Of a stretch of 64,000 nt of DNA, positions 37,525-46,354 are shown piece after piece. The position numbers and the translations under genes are program-made. The notes under the pieces are model-generated. The model was not told the DNA's origin. It ran no database searches and was given only the letters and a program-made list of their open reading frames with translations. Within the stretch, counting starts at the first letter, position 1; every line of letters starts with the position of its first letter. Source of the stretch: Pseudomonadota bacterium (GTDB lineage: Bacteria > Pseudomonadota > Gammaproteobacteria > Steroidobacterales > Steroidobacteraceae); contig JAFEDR010000012.1 of assembly GCA_018241525.1 (NCBI GenBank), positions 186,001 to 250,000 on the forward strand, in the 5' to 3' direction.

Positions 37525-39500
37525 GCTTTCGCAGCCTGCTGATCGCCAACCGCGGCGAGATCGCCTGCCGGGTCCTGCGCACTGCGCGGCGCCTCGGCAT
37601 CCGCACGATCGCCGTGTATTCCGATGCCGACGCCGGCGCCCGGCACGTGCGCGAGGCCGACGTCGCCTATCGGCTCGGCCCGGCGCCCGCGCGGGACAGC
37701 TACCTCGCCATCGAGCGCGTGCTCGAGGCGGCCCGCGCCGCCGGTGCCGAGGCGATCCACCCGGGCTACGGGTTCCTGTCCGAGCGCGCCGAGTTCGCCG
37801 CCGCCTGTGCGGCCGCCGGCATCGCCTTCGTGGGGCCGCCGGCCAGCGCCATGGCGGCGATGGGCTCGAAGAGCGCGGCCAAGGAGGCGATGAGCCGCGC
37901 CGGCGTGCCGGTGCTGCCCGGCTACCACGGCGCCGAGCAGACCCTCGAGCGACTCGAGTCCGAGGCCCGCCGCGTCGGCTTCCCGCTCATCATCAAGCCG
38001 AGCGGCGGCGGCGGCGGCAAGGGCATGCAGATCGTCGAGTCCGAATCCGCGCTCGCCGCGGCGCTCGCCAGCGCCCGACGGCTCGCCGAGAGCGCGTTCG
38101 CCGATCCCACGCTGCTGCTCGAGCGCTACCTGCCGGCGCCGCGGCATGTCGAGGTGCAGGTGCTGTGCGACACGCACGGCCAGGCGCTGCACCTGCACAC
38201 GCGCGACTGCTCGGTACAGCGCCGGCACCAGAAGCTGATCGAGGAGGCGCCGGCGCCGGCCATCCCGGCCGCCGTGCGCGAGCGCCTGCACGCCGCCGGA
38301 CTCGCGGTCGCACGCGCGGTCGGCTACGTCAACGCCGGCACGGTCGAGTTCCTGTACGCCGATGGCGAGTTCTGGTTCATGGAGATGAACACCCGGTTGC
38401 AGGTCGAGCATTGCGTCACGGAGGAGGTCCTCGGGCTCGACCTCGTCGAGTGGCAGCTGCGGATCGCGGCCGGCGAGCGACTGCCGTTGCGCCAGGAGGA
38501 CCTGGTGCCGCGCGGGCACGCGATCGAAGTGCGCGTCTGCGCCGAGGACCCGGCGGCCGGCTTCGTGCCGAGCGCCGGCCAGCTGGCCGAGGTCCGCTGG
38601 CCGGAAGGCGAGCCCGGCGTGCGCGTCGACGCCGGATTCTCCTCCGGTGACGAGGTGCCGACGCACTACGACTCGCTGCTCGGCAAGGTCATCGGCCGCG
38701 GCGCCGACCGCGGCGCGGCAATCGATGCACTGCGGCGCGGCCTCGCGCGACTGCGGGTGGCGGGCGTCGAGACCAATGCCGCCTGGCTCGACCAGGCGCT
38801 CGCGGTGCCGGCCTTCCAGGCCGGCGCCGTCAGCACGCGCTTCCTTGCCGAGCACGGCGCCGGACTCGGCGCCGCCGCCGTGCCCACAGGCGCCGAACTC
38901 GCGCTCGCCGCGGTCGCAGCCGTGTTGCTGCCGGACACGTCGCCACCGCTGCGGCCGACACCCTGGGACGCGCGCGACGCGTTCCGGCTGAACCTGCCGC
39001 ACGCGCAGACGTGGCTGCTGCGCGCCGCGGGCGTCGAGACGCCGGTGACGCTCGTCCGCGAGGGCACCGCCTTTGTTGCGCGACTGGGCGCCGCGGAGCA
39101 CCGCGTCAGTGCGACCACGACCACCGGCGGCCTGCGTGCCACCGTCGACGGGCGCCAGCAGGATCACGACCTGCGCCGCGACGGGGACCGCCTGACGCTG
39201 TGGCGTGGCGCCGTCCGCCTCGAAATCGCGATCATCGACCCACGCCACGTCGACGCGCGTGCGACGGCCCACGAGGGGGAACTCGTCGCCCGGCTGCCTG
39301 GTACCGTGGTCGCGGTGGCGGTGACCGAGGGCGATCGGGTCACGGCCGGCGCCACGCTGCTGGTGCTCGAGGCGATGAAGATGGAGCACGCCGTGCTCGC
39401 GCCGACGGCCGGCACGGTCACCAAGCTCCACTTTGCGCGCGGCGATCGCGTCGCCGAAGGCGCGGTGCTCGCCGAGGTCACCCCGGACCCGGCGGCCTGA
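37521..39500 (+). CDS. liuD: 3-Methylcrotonyl-CoA carboxylase, biotin-containing (alpha) subunit
   Basis: A 659-residue biotin carboxylase/carrier subunit. The N-terminal biotin carboxylase has LIANRGEIACRVLRTARRLG, HPGYGFLSERAEFA, the ATP loop KPSGGGGGKGM, RDCSVQRRHQKLIEEAPAP and EMNTRLQVEHCVTE; the C-terminal biotinyl domain has EAMKMEH with the biotinylated lysine at K620. Start is GTG 37521, forming GTGA with the liuC stop. The next leucine gene, HMG-CoA lyase (liuE), is absent from the window; a TonB-receptor gene follows instead. Confidence 0.96.
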   Translation: MSFRSLLIANRGEIACRVLRTARRLGIRTIAVYSDADAGARHVREADVAYRLGPAPARDSYLAIERVLEAARAAGAEAIHPGYGFLSERAEFAAACAAAGIAFVGPPASAMAAMGSKSAAKEAMSRAGVPVLPGYHGAEQTLERLESEARRVGFPLIIKPSGGGGGKGMQIVESESALAAALASARRLAESAFADPTLLLERYLPAPRHVEVQVLCDTHGQALHLHTRDCSVQRRHQKLIEEAPAPAIPAAVRERLHAAGLAVARAVGYVNAGTVEFLYADGEFWFMEMNTRLQVEHCVTEEVLGLDLVEWQLRIAAGERLPLRQEDLVPRGHAIEVRVCAEDPAAGFVPSAGQLAEVRWPEGEPGVRVDAGFSSGDEVPTHYDSLLGKVIGRGADRGAAIDALRRGLARLRVAGVETNAAWLDQALAVPAFQAGAVSTRFLAEHGAGLGAAAVPTGAELALAAVAAVLLPDTSPPLRPTPWDARDAFRLNLPHAQTWLLRAAGVETPVTLVREGTAFVARLGAAEHRVSATTTTGGLRATVDGRQQDHDLRRDGDRLTLWRGAVRLEIAIIDPRHVDARATAHEGELVARLPGTVVAVAVTEGDRVTAGATLLVLEAMKMEHAVLAPTAGTVTKLHFARGDRVAEGAVLAEVTPDPAA

Positions 39501-39506
39501 GCCGGT

Positions 39507-39522
39507 CCCGGCCACGGCCGGG
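39507..39522. terminator. Hairpin after liuD
   Basis: CCCGGCC-AC-GGCCGGG begins 7 bases after the liuD stop. The stem is 6-7 bp and GC-only with no U-tract. It may help end the liuBCD transcript. Confidence 0.35.
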
Positions 39523-39569
39523 TGCGTCGCCACCGTTCCAGTTCCGGCTGCGGCCCAGCCCCCCGCCGC

Positions 39570-39587
39570 GGCGCGCGCTTGCGCGCC
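39570..39587. other. Second hairpin between liuD and the TonB-receptor gene
   Basis: GGCGCGC-GCTT-GCGCGCC forms a 7-bp stem with a 4-base loop, 17 bases before the ModE-like palindrome. It could be another terminator of liuBCD or an RNA structure of the receptor promoter region; I cannot tell which. Confidence 0.3.
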
Positions 39588-39603
39588 TGCGGCATTTCGC
39601 CGA

Positions 39604-39627
39604 CGATGTATCCGCTCAGATACATCG
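39604..39627. promoter_or_regulatory. Perfect 24-bp palindrome, ModE-like operator of the TonB-receptor gene
   Basis: CGATGTATC-N6-GATACATCG has two perfectly complementary 9-base half-sites and ends 18 bases before the receptor ATG. The overall length of 24 bp and the CG-ends/TA-rich half-sites recall the E. coli ModE operator (CGTTATAT...ATAACG type). The identical right half-site recurs before modA at 42827-42850, and modE is encoded nearby, so ModE is the likely ligand. Confidence 0.6.
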
Positions 39628-39645
39628 AGATCCTCCGGGGGCCCC

Positions 39646-42027
39646 ATGTCGATACCGTCCCGTGCCCGTCGCCCGACCGCGGCGGCCATCGTCCGCCGCG
39701 CCTGCGCCGTGGCGCTGCTCGGCGGCAGCTGGCCGGCACAGGCGCAGCTCGCGCCCGCCGCCGAGGGTGGCGCGGCGCTGGAAACGGTCATCGTCACCGC
39801 GCGGCTGCGCCCGGAGGACGCGCAGGCGGTGCCGGTGTCGATGTCGATCGTCGACGCGGCGCTGATCGACCGCAGCTACAGCAACAACGTGCAGCAGCTG
39901 AGCCAGCTGCTGCCGAGCGTCAACTACAGCTCGCCGAACCCGCGCAATACCGCACTGACGATCCGCGGCCTCGGCAGCAGCGTGGTCGCGATCGCGCAGG
40001 CCAACGACGGGCTCGAGCCTGGCGTCGGCTTCTACGTCGACCAGGTCTATCACGGCCGGCCCGCGACCGCGGCCTTCGACTTCGCCGACCTCGAGCGCGT
40101 CGAGGTGCTGCGCGGCCCGCAGGGCACCCTGTTCGGCAAGAACACCACCGCGGGCGCCGTGAACATCACGAGCAAGGCGCCAAGCTTCGAGGCGGAATCC
40201 AGCGCCGAGGTCTCCGGCGGCAACTACGGCTACTACCAGGCCAAGGCAACCGCCACCGGCGGCCTGTACGGCGATGCGCTCGCCGGCCGCCTTTCGGCCG
40301 GCATCACCGGCCGCAACGGCGTGATCGAGAACGTCCGCACCCACGGCGACCACAACGACGTGCACAACTACGAGGCGCGCGGCCAGTTGCTGTGGCAGCC
40401 CGGGTCCGCGCTACGCGTGCGCCTGATCGCCGACTACAGCAGCTTCGACTCCAACTGCTGCACGCAGGTCTACGTGACCGTCGGCCAGAGCCTCAAGCCG
40501 GCCGCGCGCCAGTACCCGGCGCTGGCGGCCGGCCTCGGCTACGCGCCGCCGAGCCTCGATCCCTACGACCGACTGACCGACATCGACGCCGCGCTGCGGG
40601 TCGCGACCGCCGAGGGCGGGCTGGCTGCGATCGCCGACTGGTCGCTCGGCGGCGCCACGCTGACCTCGGTCAGCGCCTGGCGCTTCTGGAACTGGGACGC
40701 CGCGAATGACCGCGACTACACCGGGCTCTCGATCCAGACGCTGCAGCACATCCCGTCGCGCCAGGACCAGTGGAGCCAGGAGCTGCGCCTCGCCTCGAAC
40801 GGCACGCGGCAGGTCGACTACGTCGCCGGGCTCTACTGGTTCTCGCAGACGGTGCTCGGCGAGCCGATCACGCAGTACGGGCCGCTCGCGACCTACTGGC
40901 TGCTCGGTCCGCCGGCGACCTATCCCGGCAGCCTGCTCGATGGCTACGGGACCGACGGCCACACGCGCTTCCATTCCGACAGCTACGCCGCCTTCGGCGA
41001 GGCGACCTGGCACGCGACCGACAAGCTGTCGCTGACGGCCGGGGGGCGCTACACGCAGGAGGAGAAGCACGGCCGCTACGCCGCGGTGGTCTACGGCGGC
41101 CTCGCCACCACCAATCCGACGCTGCTGAAGGCGCAGCTGTCGATCCTGCGGCCGCAGGCGTACCAGGCGAGCGACTCGAACGGCAGCCCGTCCGGGCGCG
41201 CCAACCTCGCGTACCAGTGGACCCCGGAGGTCATGACGTACCTCAGCTACGCGCTGACCAGCAAGTCCGGTGGCCTCAACATGTCGGGCCTGCCGCTCAA
41301 CGCCGCCAACCAGCCGGCGCTCGCGACCGCCGTGATCAAGCCGGAGCACAACGCGACGCTCGAGGCGGGGCTCAAGTCACAGCTCCTCGGCCGCCGGCTG
41401 CTGGTCAATGCCGATCTCTACAAGACCGTGGTGCGCGACTTCCAGACCAACGTCGTCGACAACGGCCCCGGGGCGCTGCGTGGCTACCTCGCGAACATCG
41501 AGCGCGTCGAGGTCAAGGGTGCGGAGCTCGACGCCGGCCTGCGGCTCGGCGCCGGCCTCACGGCGCGTGCCGCCGCCGCTTGGACCGACGCGCGCTACGT
41601 CTCGTACCGGAACGGCCCGTGCCCGCTGGAGCTGATCGCCGCGGCGACCACCGTGTGCGACCTGAGCGGCCGGCCGCTGAGCGGCACCCCGCACACCGCG
41701 TTCTCGGCCGGCGCCGAGTACGCCCGGCCGACGACCGCCGGGCTGCGACCGGCCGAACTCTTCGTGCGCGTCGACGCGGTCTGGCGCGGCGACCAGTACG
41801 GCGACCCGTCCGATTCGCGCTACACGCTGATCCGCGGCTACTCGGTGCTGAACGCGAGTGCCGGGCTGCGGGTGGCGCGCGCCTGGGAGGCGTCGGTCTG
41901 GGCGCGCAACCTGCTGAACCGCAACTACCTGCAGAACGTCACCGTGCAGGCCGGCAACCCGGGTCTGGTGGTCGGCACGCCGGGCGACCCGGCGACCTAC
42001 GGCGTCACCCTGCGCGCGCGCTTCTAG
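39646..42027 (+). CDS. TonB-dependent outer-membrane receptor, candidate molybdate/tungstate-linked
   Basis: A 793-residue receptor with a signal peptide ending near WPAQAQ, a TonB box ETVIVTA at residues 46-52, a plug domain (NNVQQLSQLLPSVNYSSP, RGLGSSVVAIAQ, DLERVEVLRGPQGTLFGKNTTAGAVNI) and a 22-strand barrel ending in VTLRARF with a C-terminal phenylalanine. The build is that of the broad FecA/sucrose-type group used for varied ligands, so sequence alone does not name the cargo. The operator shared with modA and the tail-to-tail contact with modA suggest an oxyanion or its chelate. Start ATG 39646 lies just after the palindrome. Confidence 0.9.
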   Translation: MSIPSRARRPTAAAIVRRACAVALLGGSWPAQAQLAPAAEGGAALETVIVTARLRPEDAQAVPVSMSIVDAALIDRSYSNNVQQLSQLLPSVNYSSPNPRNTALTIRGLGSSVVAIAQANDGLEPGVGFYVDQVYHGRPATAAFDFADLERVEVLRGPQGTLFGKNTTAGAVNITSKAPSFEAESSAEVSGGNYGYYQAKATATGGLYGDALAGRLSAGITGRNGVIENVRTHGDHNDVHNYEARGQLLWQPGSALRVRLIADYSSFDSNCCTQVYVTVGQSLKPAARQYPALAAGLGYAPPSLDPYDRLTDIDAALRVATAEGGLAAIADWSLGGATLTSVSAWRFWNWDAANDRDYTGLSIQTLQHIPSRQDQWSQELRLASNGTRQVDYVAGLYWFSQTVLGEPITQYGPLATYWLLGPPATYPGSLLDGYGTDGHTRFHSDSYAAFGEATWHATDKLSLTAGGRYTQEEKHGRYAAVVYGGLATTNPTLLKAQLSILRPQAYQASDSNGSPSGRANLAYQWTPEVMTYLSYALTSKSGGLNMSGLPLNAANQPALATAVIKPEHNATLEAGLKSQLLGRRLLVNADLYKTVVRDFQTNVVDNGPGALRGYLANIERVEVKGAELDAGLRLGAGLTARAAAAWTDARYVSYRNGPCPLELIAAATTVCDLSGRPLSGTPHTAFSAGAEYARPTTAGLRPAELFVRVDAVWRGDQYGDPSDSRYTLIRGYSVLNASAGLRVARAWEASVWARNLLNRNYLQNVTVQAGNPGLVVGTPGDPATYGVTLRARF

Positions 42028-42812
42028 CGCCCCGCCGTCGCGGCGGGCGGGGCGCGAAAACCCGCGCGCTCGAACGCGCGCAGCGCCGCCGGCGTCGTGA
42101 GGTAGTCGAGGAAGGCCGCCGCCGCGGCCGGAGCGGCGGCGGTCAGCGCCGCCGGGTAGGCGATCGGCGGGTGGCTCCCGTCCGGGAAGGTGCCGACGAT
42201 GCGCACGCGGGGCTCGGCTCGCGCATCAGTCTCGTAGACGATCGCAAGCGGCGCCTCGCCGCGGGCCGCGAAGGCGAGCGCCGCGCGCACGTCGGCGGCG
42301 CGCGCCAGGCGCGGCTCGACGTCCGCCCACACCCCGAGCGAGATCAGCGCCGCGCGCGCGTAGCGTCCCGCGGGCACCGCGTCGGGGTCGCCGACGGCGA
42401 GGCGCCCGCCGCCGAGCGCCGCGAGGAGATTCACGTGCGGCTCGAGCGCGAGCCGCACGGCGCTGTCGGCCGGGGCCACCAGCACCAGCCGGTTGCCGAC
42501 GAGGTCGCGGCGTGAGCCGGCGCGCAGGTGGCCGCGCTCGGCGAGATAGTCCATCCAGGCTTCGTCCGCGGACACGTACACATCGGCCGCGGCGCCGTTG
42601 TCGATCTGCCGCGCGAGCGTCGAGCTCGCCGCGAAGTTGAAGCGGACCGGCGTGCCGGTGGCGCCCTCGAACGCGTCGCCGATGTGCTGCAGCACGGTGC
42701 CGAGGGAGGCGGCGGCGAAGACCACGATCGGCGTCGCCGCCGGCGCCGCGACCGCCAGGGACGGCGCGGCGAGTGCGCCGAGGAAGCCGAGCAGGAGGTG
42801 CCGACGCCGCAT
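42024..42812 (-). CDS. modA: Molybdate ABC transporter substrate-binding protein
   Basis: A 262-residue periplasmic binding protein that would capture molybdate or tungstate. It has a signal peptide (MRRRHLLLGFLGALAAPSLAVA), the oxyanion-binding serines in VFAAASLGTVL and FNFAASSTLARQI, NGAAADVYVSADEAWMDYL, LVGNRLVLVAP, GDPDAVPAGRYARAAL, and the ModA segment GEAPLAIVYETDA. ATG 42812 starts at the signal peptide. The usual modB permease and modC ATPase do not follow; the next gene downstream is the convergent TonB receptor, whose TAG stop overlaps this one's within CTAG. Confidence 0.93.
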   Translation of the reverse strand: MRRRHLLLGFLGALAAPSLAVAAPAATPIVVFAAASLGTVLQHIGDAFEGATGTPVRFNFAASSTLARQIDNGAAADVYVSADEAWMDYLAERGHLRAGSRRDLVGNRLVLVAPADSAVRLALEPHVNLLAALGGGRLAVGDPDAVPAGRYARAALISLGVWADVEPRLARAADVRAALAFAARGEAPLAIVYETDARAEPRVRIVGTFPDGSHPPIAYPAALTAAAPAAAAAFLDYLTTPAALRAFERAGFRAPPAATAGR

Positions 42813-42826
42813 GCCGCGCCCCGTCG

Positions 42827-42850
42827 CGTTATGGTGGGACGGATACATCG
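42827..42850. promoter_or_regulatory. ModE-like operator before modA
   Basis: CGTTATGGT-N6-GATACATCG has exactly the 24-bp layout of the palindrome at 39604-39627 and an identical right half-site; the left half is degenerate (CG-T-T shared) but begins CGTTAT, as in the E. coli ModE operator. It lies 14 bases upstream of the modA ATG, in the 81-base gap after modE. Confidence 0.55.
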
Positions 42851-42893
42851 TGGGCGAGCCGGGCGCCGCCGGCAAGCCCCGCGCGGCGCGCGC

Positions 42894-43289
42894 TCAGCCG
42901 CGCGCGCGGCGGCGAACCGCCCGCCGCGGTGCCGGGCCGTCGCCGTCGGGGATCGCCTCGCGCGCCACGCTCGCGAGCGTCGTGCGCGCGCGGCGCACCA
43001 CGTCGGCCTCGAGGCGGCGGTAAGCGACCACCAGGCCGCGCCCGAACGGCGTCAGGCTCGCGCCGCCGCCGCCGCGCCCGCCCTTGCTGAGCTCGGCGAC
43101 CGGGCGACGGAACGAGTGGTTCAGGCTGTCGAGCAGCAGCCAGCCGCGCCGGTAGCTCATCTTGAGCGCGCGCGCCGCGGCCGACAGAGACCCGGTCCGG
43201 CCGATGGCCTCGAGCAGCGCCACCTTGCCGGGGCCGATCGCGCACGCATCGCTGAAGTCGACGCGGAAGCGGACGGTCGGCGTCACCAC
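42894..43289 (-). CDS. modE: ModE-type DNA-binding regulator lacking molbindin domains
   Basis: A 131-residue protein equal to the N-terminal LysR-like winged-helix half of ModE: GPGKVALLEAIGRTGSLSAAARALKMSYRRGWLLLDSLNHSFRRPV, then GGRGGGGASLTPFG. The two C-terminal molybdate-binding Mop domains of E. coli ModE are missing; residues after about 105 are a short basic tail. Such truncated regulators are common and how they sense metal is unclear. The start is GTG (43289, or 43286). It precedes modA on the same strand and follows ETF-QO by 30 bases. Confidence 0.88.
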   Translation of the reverse strand: MVTPTVRFRVDFSDACAIGPGKVALLEAIGRTGSLSAAARALKMSYRRGWLLLDSLNHSFRRPVAELSKGGRGGGGASLTPFGRGLVVAYRRLEADVVRRARTTLASVAREAIPDGDGPAPRRAVRRRARG

Positions 43290-43319
43290 GGCGGTTCCCC
43301 GGTCGGTCAGCGGCGCGCG

Positions 43320-44936
43320 CTAGAGGTTGGCGTAGTTCGGCCCGGAGCCGCCCTCGGGCGTCGTCCAGGTGATCTGCGCGTACGGGTCCTTGATGTCGCA
43401 GGCCTTGCAGTGCACGCAGTTCGCGGCGTTGATCTGCAGCCGGCGGCCGCCCTGGCCGTCGTCGATCATCTCGTACACCTGCGCCGGGCAGAAGTTCTGG
43501 CAGGGGTTGCCGAACTCCTTCGTGCAGCGCTCGGCACACAGCTGGGTGTCGCGGACCCGCAGGTGCGCCGGCTGGCTCTCCTCATGGGTGGTCGAGGCGA
43601 AATAGACCGCGGCGGCGCGGTCGCGCGGCTTGAGCTCGCGCTCCGCCGCCCAGTGCCGGTCGGGCGAGGCGAACGCATCGAGCGTCTGCAGCTGGGCGTA
43701 GTCCGCGGCGTTCCTGAGCGTCCAGGGCGTGCGCCCGCCGGTGACCGTCTCGAGGCCGCCATTCAGCAGCCCCACCCACAGGCCCTTTTTGAAAGCCGGC
43801 TTGAAGTTGCGGACCTTGCGCAGCTCCTGGCCGGCCGGCGAGGCGCGCAGCCGCGCGTCGTAGCCGGCCGGGCTGCCGTGCTCGACCAGGTGCTCGGCCG
43901 CGAGCGCACCGGAGCGGATCGCCTGGTGCACGCCCTTGATCTTCGGCAGGTTCACGAGCCCGCCGGCACAGCCGACCAGCATCGCGCCCGGCATCTCGAC
44001 CTTCGGCAGCGACTGCCAGCCGCCCGCGGCGATCGTGCGCGCGCCGTAGGTCAGCAGCTCGCCGCCCTCGAGCAGCGGCTTCACGCTCGGGTGGTTCTTG
44101 AACTGCTGGAAGGCCTCGAATGGCCGGAAGCGCGGGTCGCGGTAGTCGAGGCCGGCCACGTAGCCGACATACACGCGGTTCTGGTCGAGGTGGTACAGGA
44201 AGCTGCCACCGTAGGTACCGCTGTCGACCGGCCAGCCGATCGTGTGCTGGATGAGGCCCGGTTCGACCCGTCCCTCCGGCAGCTGCCAAAGCTCCTTGAA
44301 GCCGAGTCCGTAGGTCTGCGGGCACGAGTCGGCATCGAGCCGGTACTTCGCGACCAGCTGCTTCGTGATGCTGCCGCGCGCGCCCTCGGCGAGCACCGTG
44401 GTGCGCGCCCGGACTTCCGGTCCCGGCGCGTAGTTCGGTCCGGGCTGGTCGTCCTTGTCGAGGCCCATGTCGCCGATCTGTACCCCGCAGACAGCGCCCG
44501 CGTCGTCGTAGAGCGGCTTCGCGGCCGCGAAACCCGCGAACACGTCGACGCCGAGGGCCTCCGCCGCCTGCGCGAGCTGCGGCGTCAGCATGCCGAGGGA
44601 GATGATGAAGTTGCCCTCGTTGTGCATCTGCGGCGGCGTCGGCATCCACAGCGCGCGCGTGCGCGTCAGCAGCCGGAACTCGTCGCGCGTCGCCGGCACG
44701 CAGATCGCCGGCGGGGTCTTGCGCCAGTCGGGCAGCAGCGCATCGAGCGGACCGGGTTCCATCACGCAGCCGGACAGCGAGTGCGCGCCGACCGCGGCGC
44801 CCTTCTCGAGCACGCAGACCGACAGCTCCGGCTTCAGCTGCTTGAGGCGGATCGCGCAGGCGAGGCCGGCCGGCCCGCCGCCGACGATCAGCACGTCGTA
44901 TTCCATCTGGTCGCGTTCGATCGGCTCTGCGCTCAT
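43320..44936 (-). CDS. Electron transfer flavoprotein-ubiquinone oxidoreductase
   Basis: A 538-residue FAD and 4Fe-4S enzyme that passes electrons from acyl-CoA dehydrogenases via ETF to the quinone pool. N-terminal FAD-binding DVLIVGGGPAGLACAIRLKQ, then LAEGARGSITKQL, GCAGGLVNLPKIKGVHQAIRSG; the C-terminal ferredoxin domain has the cysteines in CTKEFGNPCQNFCPAQVYE and NAANCVHCKACDIKDP. It overlaps the upstream M16 peptidase gene as ATGA. It serves the isovaleryl-CoA dehydrogenase in this window. Confidence 0.97.
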   Translation of the reverse strand: MSAEPIERDQMEYDVLIVGGGPAGLACAIRLKQLKPELSVCVLEKGAAVGAHSLSGCVMEPGPLDALLPDWRKTPPAICVPATRDEFRLLTRTRALWMPTPPQMHNEGNFIISLGMLTPQLAQAAEALGVDVFAGFAAAKPLYDDAGAVCGVQIGDMGLDKDDQPGPNYAPGPEVRARTTVLAEGARGSITKQLVAKYRLDADSCPQTYGLGFKELWQLPEGRVEPGLIQHTIGWPVDSGTYGGSFLYHLDQNRVYVGYVAGLDYRDPRFRPFEAFQQFKNHPSVKPLLEGGELLTYGARTIAAGGWQSLPKVEMPGAMLVGCAGGLVNLPKIKGVHQAIRSGALAAEHLVEHGSPAGYDARLRASPAGQELRKVRNFKPAFKKGLWVGLLNGGLETVTGGRTPWTLRNAADYAQLQTLDAFASPDRHWAAERELKPRDRAAAVYFASTTHEESQPAHLRVRDTQLCAERCTKEFGNPCQNFCPAQVYEMIDDGQGGRRLQINAANCVHCKACDIKDPYAQITWTTPEGGSGPNYANL

Positions 44937-46354
44937 GGCTTCGCTTGCTCTTTCGGAGTGTCGAGGAATTCTGCGCCCTTCAATGCGTCGAGGGCGATGA
45001 GCTCGGCGCGGAACTTGGCGAGGTCGCCGACCACGACCAGCGTCATCGCGGCCGGGTCGAGCGCCGCCTCGGCCGCGGCGCGCACCTCGGCGGGCTTCAC
45101 GGCGTAGACGTGATCGACGTAGTGCGTCAGCCAGTCGGCCGGCAGCCGCTGCTGGTCGAGGAACGCCAGCTGGGCCAGGAGCCCGGCCCGGCTCGAGGCG
45201 CCCAGCACGAAGGTGCCGGCGCGATAATTCTGGATCAGCTTCAGCTCCTCCGGCGTCGGCGCCTCATGCCGCAGCCGCTCGAGCTCGCGGAAGATCTCGC
45301 CGAGCGCCGCCACCGTCTGCGGCGCGTTGACGTCGGTCGCGAGCGACCAGGTCGCGACGCCGTCGCGCGGCGTGATGTGGCTCGAGGCGCCGTAGGTGTA
45401 GCCCTTGTCCTCGCGCAGGTTCTGGTCGAGCCGCGACAGCAGCGAGCCGCCGAGCAGCGCGTTGGCCAGCGACAGGTTGATGAAGCCGGGTGACGCCGGC
45501 GTCGGTACCGGCAGTCCGAGCAGGATCGTCGACTGCGTCGCGCCCGGCCGGTCGATCAGACGGACCACGCGTGCCCGCGAGGCACTGACGTCCGTCGCGC
45601 GCGGTGCGGCGCCGGCCGGCCAGTCGTCGAAGGCCGCGTGCAGCGCGCGCTCGATCGCCGCCCGATCGAAGCGGCCGGCGATGTAGACGTGTGCGCGCTG
45701 CGCGCCGAACTCCGCGCTCACGAAGTGGCGCACGTCGTCGATCGAGATCGCGGCGATCTCGGCGGGCGAGGGCAGCCCGCGACCGTAGACGCTGTCGCCG
45801 AACAGCAGGCGGCCGAAGGCCTCGCCGGCCCGGGTCTGCGGCTGCGAGCGCGCGATCGCGACCTGGCGCGTCATGTCGGTCTTCAGGCGGCCGAGTTCCG
45901 CGGGCGGCAGCCGCGGCCGGCGCAACACGTCCGCCGCGAGCGCGATCGCCTCGCCCGCGCGCTCGGCCAGCACGTCGAGTGACACGCTCATCTGGTCGGC
46001 GCCGGCGGTCACCTCGAGTGCGCCGCCCATCTCGGCGGCGCTGCGCGCGATGGCGCTGCCGTCGCGTTCGCCGGCGCCTTCCTTCATCAGGCTCGCCACG
46101 AGGTCGGCGAGGCCGTTGTGCGTGCCGTCGGCCGCATTGCCGGTGCGCAGCGTCACCAGGATCGTGGTCTTCGGCACCGTGCCGAACGGCACCAGGGTCA
46201 CGGCCAGGCCGTTGTCGAGGCGGAACTCCGCCTTCGCCGGCAGCGCGAACGGGCGCGGCGCGCCGACCGGGGGCGGCAACTCGCGCGCCGGCGTCGCGGC
46301 GCTGACGGCGAGGCCGGCGACGAAGGCCGCGGCGAGCAGCGGGCGGCAGCTCAC
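44933..46354 (-). CDS. M16 peptidase-like protein lacking the zinc motif
   Basis: A 473-residue secreted protein with a signal peptide (VSCRPLLAAAFVAGLAVSAATPA) and two M16 domains. At the site where active partners have HxxEH it reads NGLADLVASLMKEG, so the zinc ligands are absent; the C-terminal half keeps the substrate-handling DKGYTYGASSH region with the Arg/Tyr motif of M16 inactive subunits. In the M16B family such a subunit pairs with an active one, here the gene just upstream, which it overlaps as GTGA. Confidence 0.92.
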   Translation of the reverse strand: MSCRPLLAAAFVAGLAVSAATPARELPPPVGAPRPFALPAKAEFRLDNGLAVTLVPFGTVPKTTILVTLRTGNAADGTHNGLADLVASLMKEGAGERDGSAIARSAAEMGGALEVTAGADQMSVSLDVLAERAGEAIALAADVLRRPRLPPAELGRLKTDMTRQVAIARSQPQTRAGEAFGRLLFGDSVYGRGLPSPAEIAAISIDDVRHFVSAEFGAQRAHVYIAGRFDRAAIERALHAAFDDWPAGAAPRATDVSASRARVVRLIDRPGATQSTILLGLPVPTPASPGFINLSLANALLGGSLLSRLDQNLREDKGYTYGASSHITPRDGVATWSLATDVNAPQTVAALGEIFRELERLRHEAPTPEELKLIQNYRAGTFVLGASSRAGLLAQLAFLDQQRLPADWLTHYVDHVYAVKPAEVRAAAEAALDPAAMTLVVVGDLAKFRAELIALDALKGAEFLDTPKEQAKP

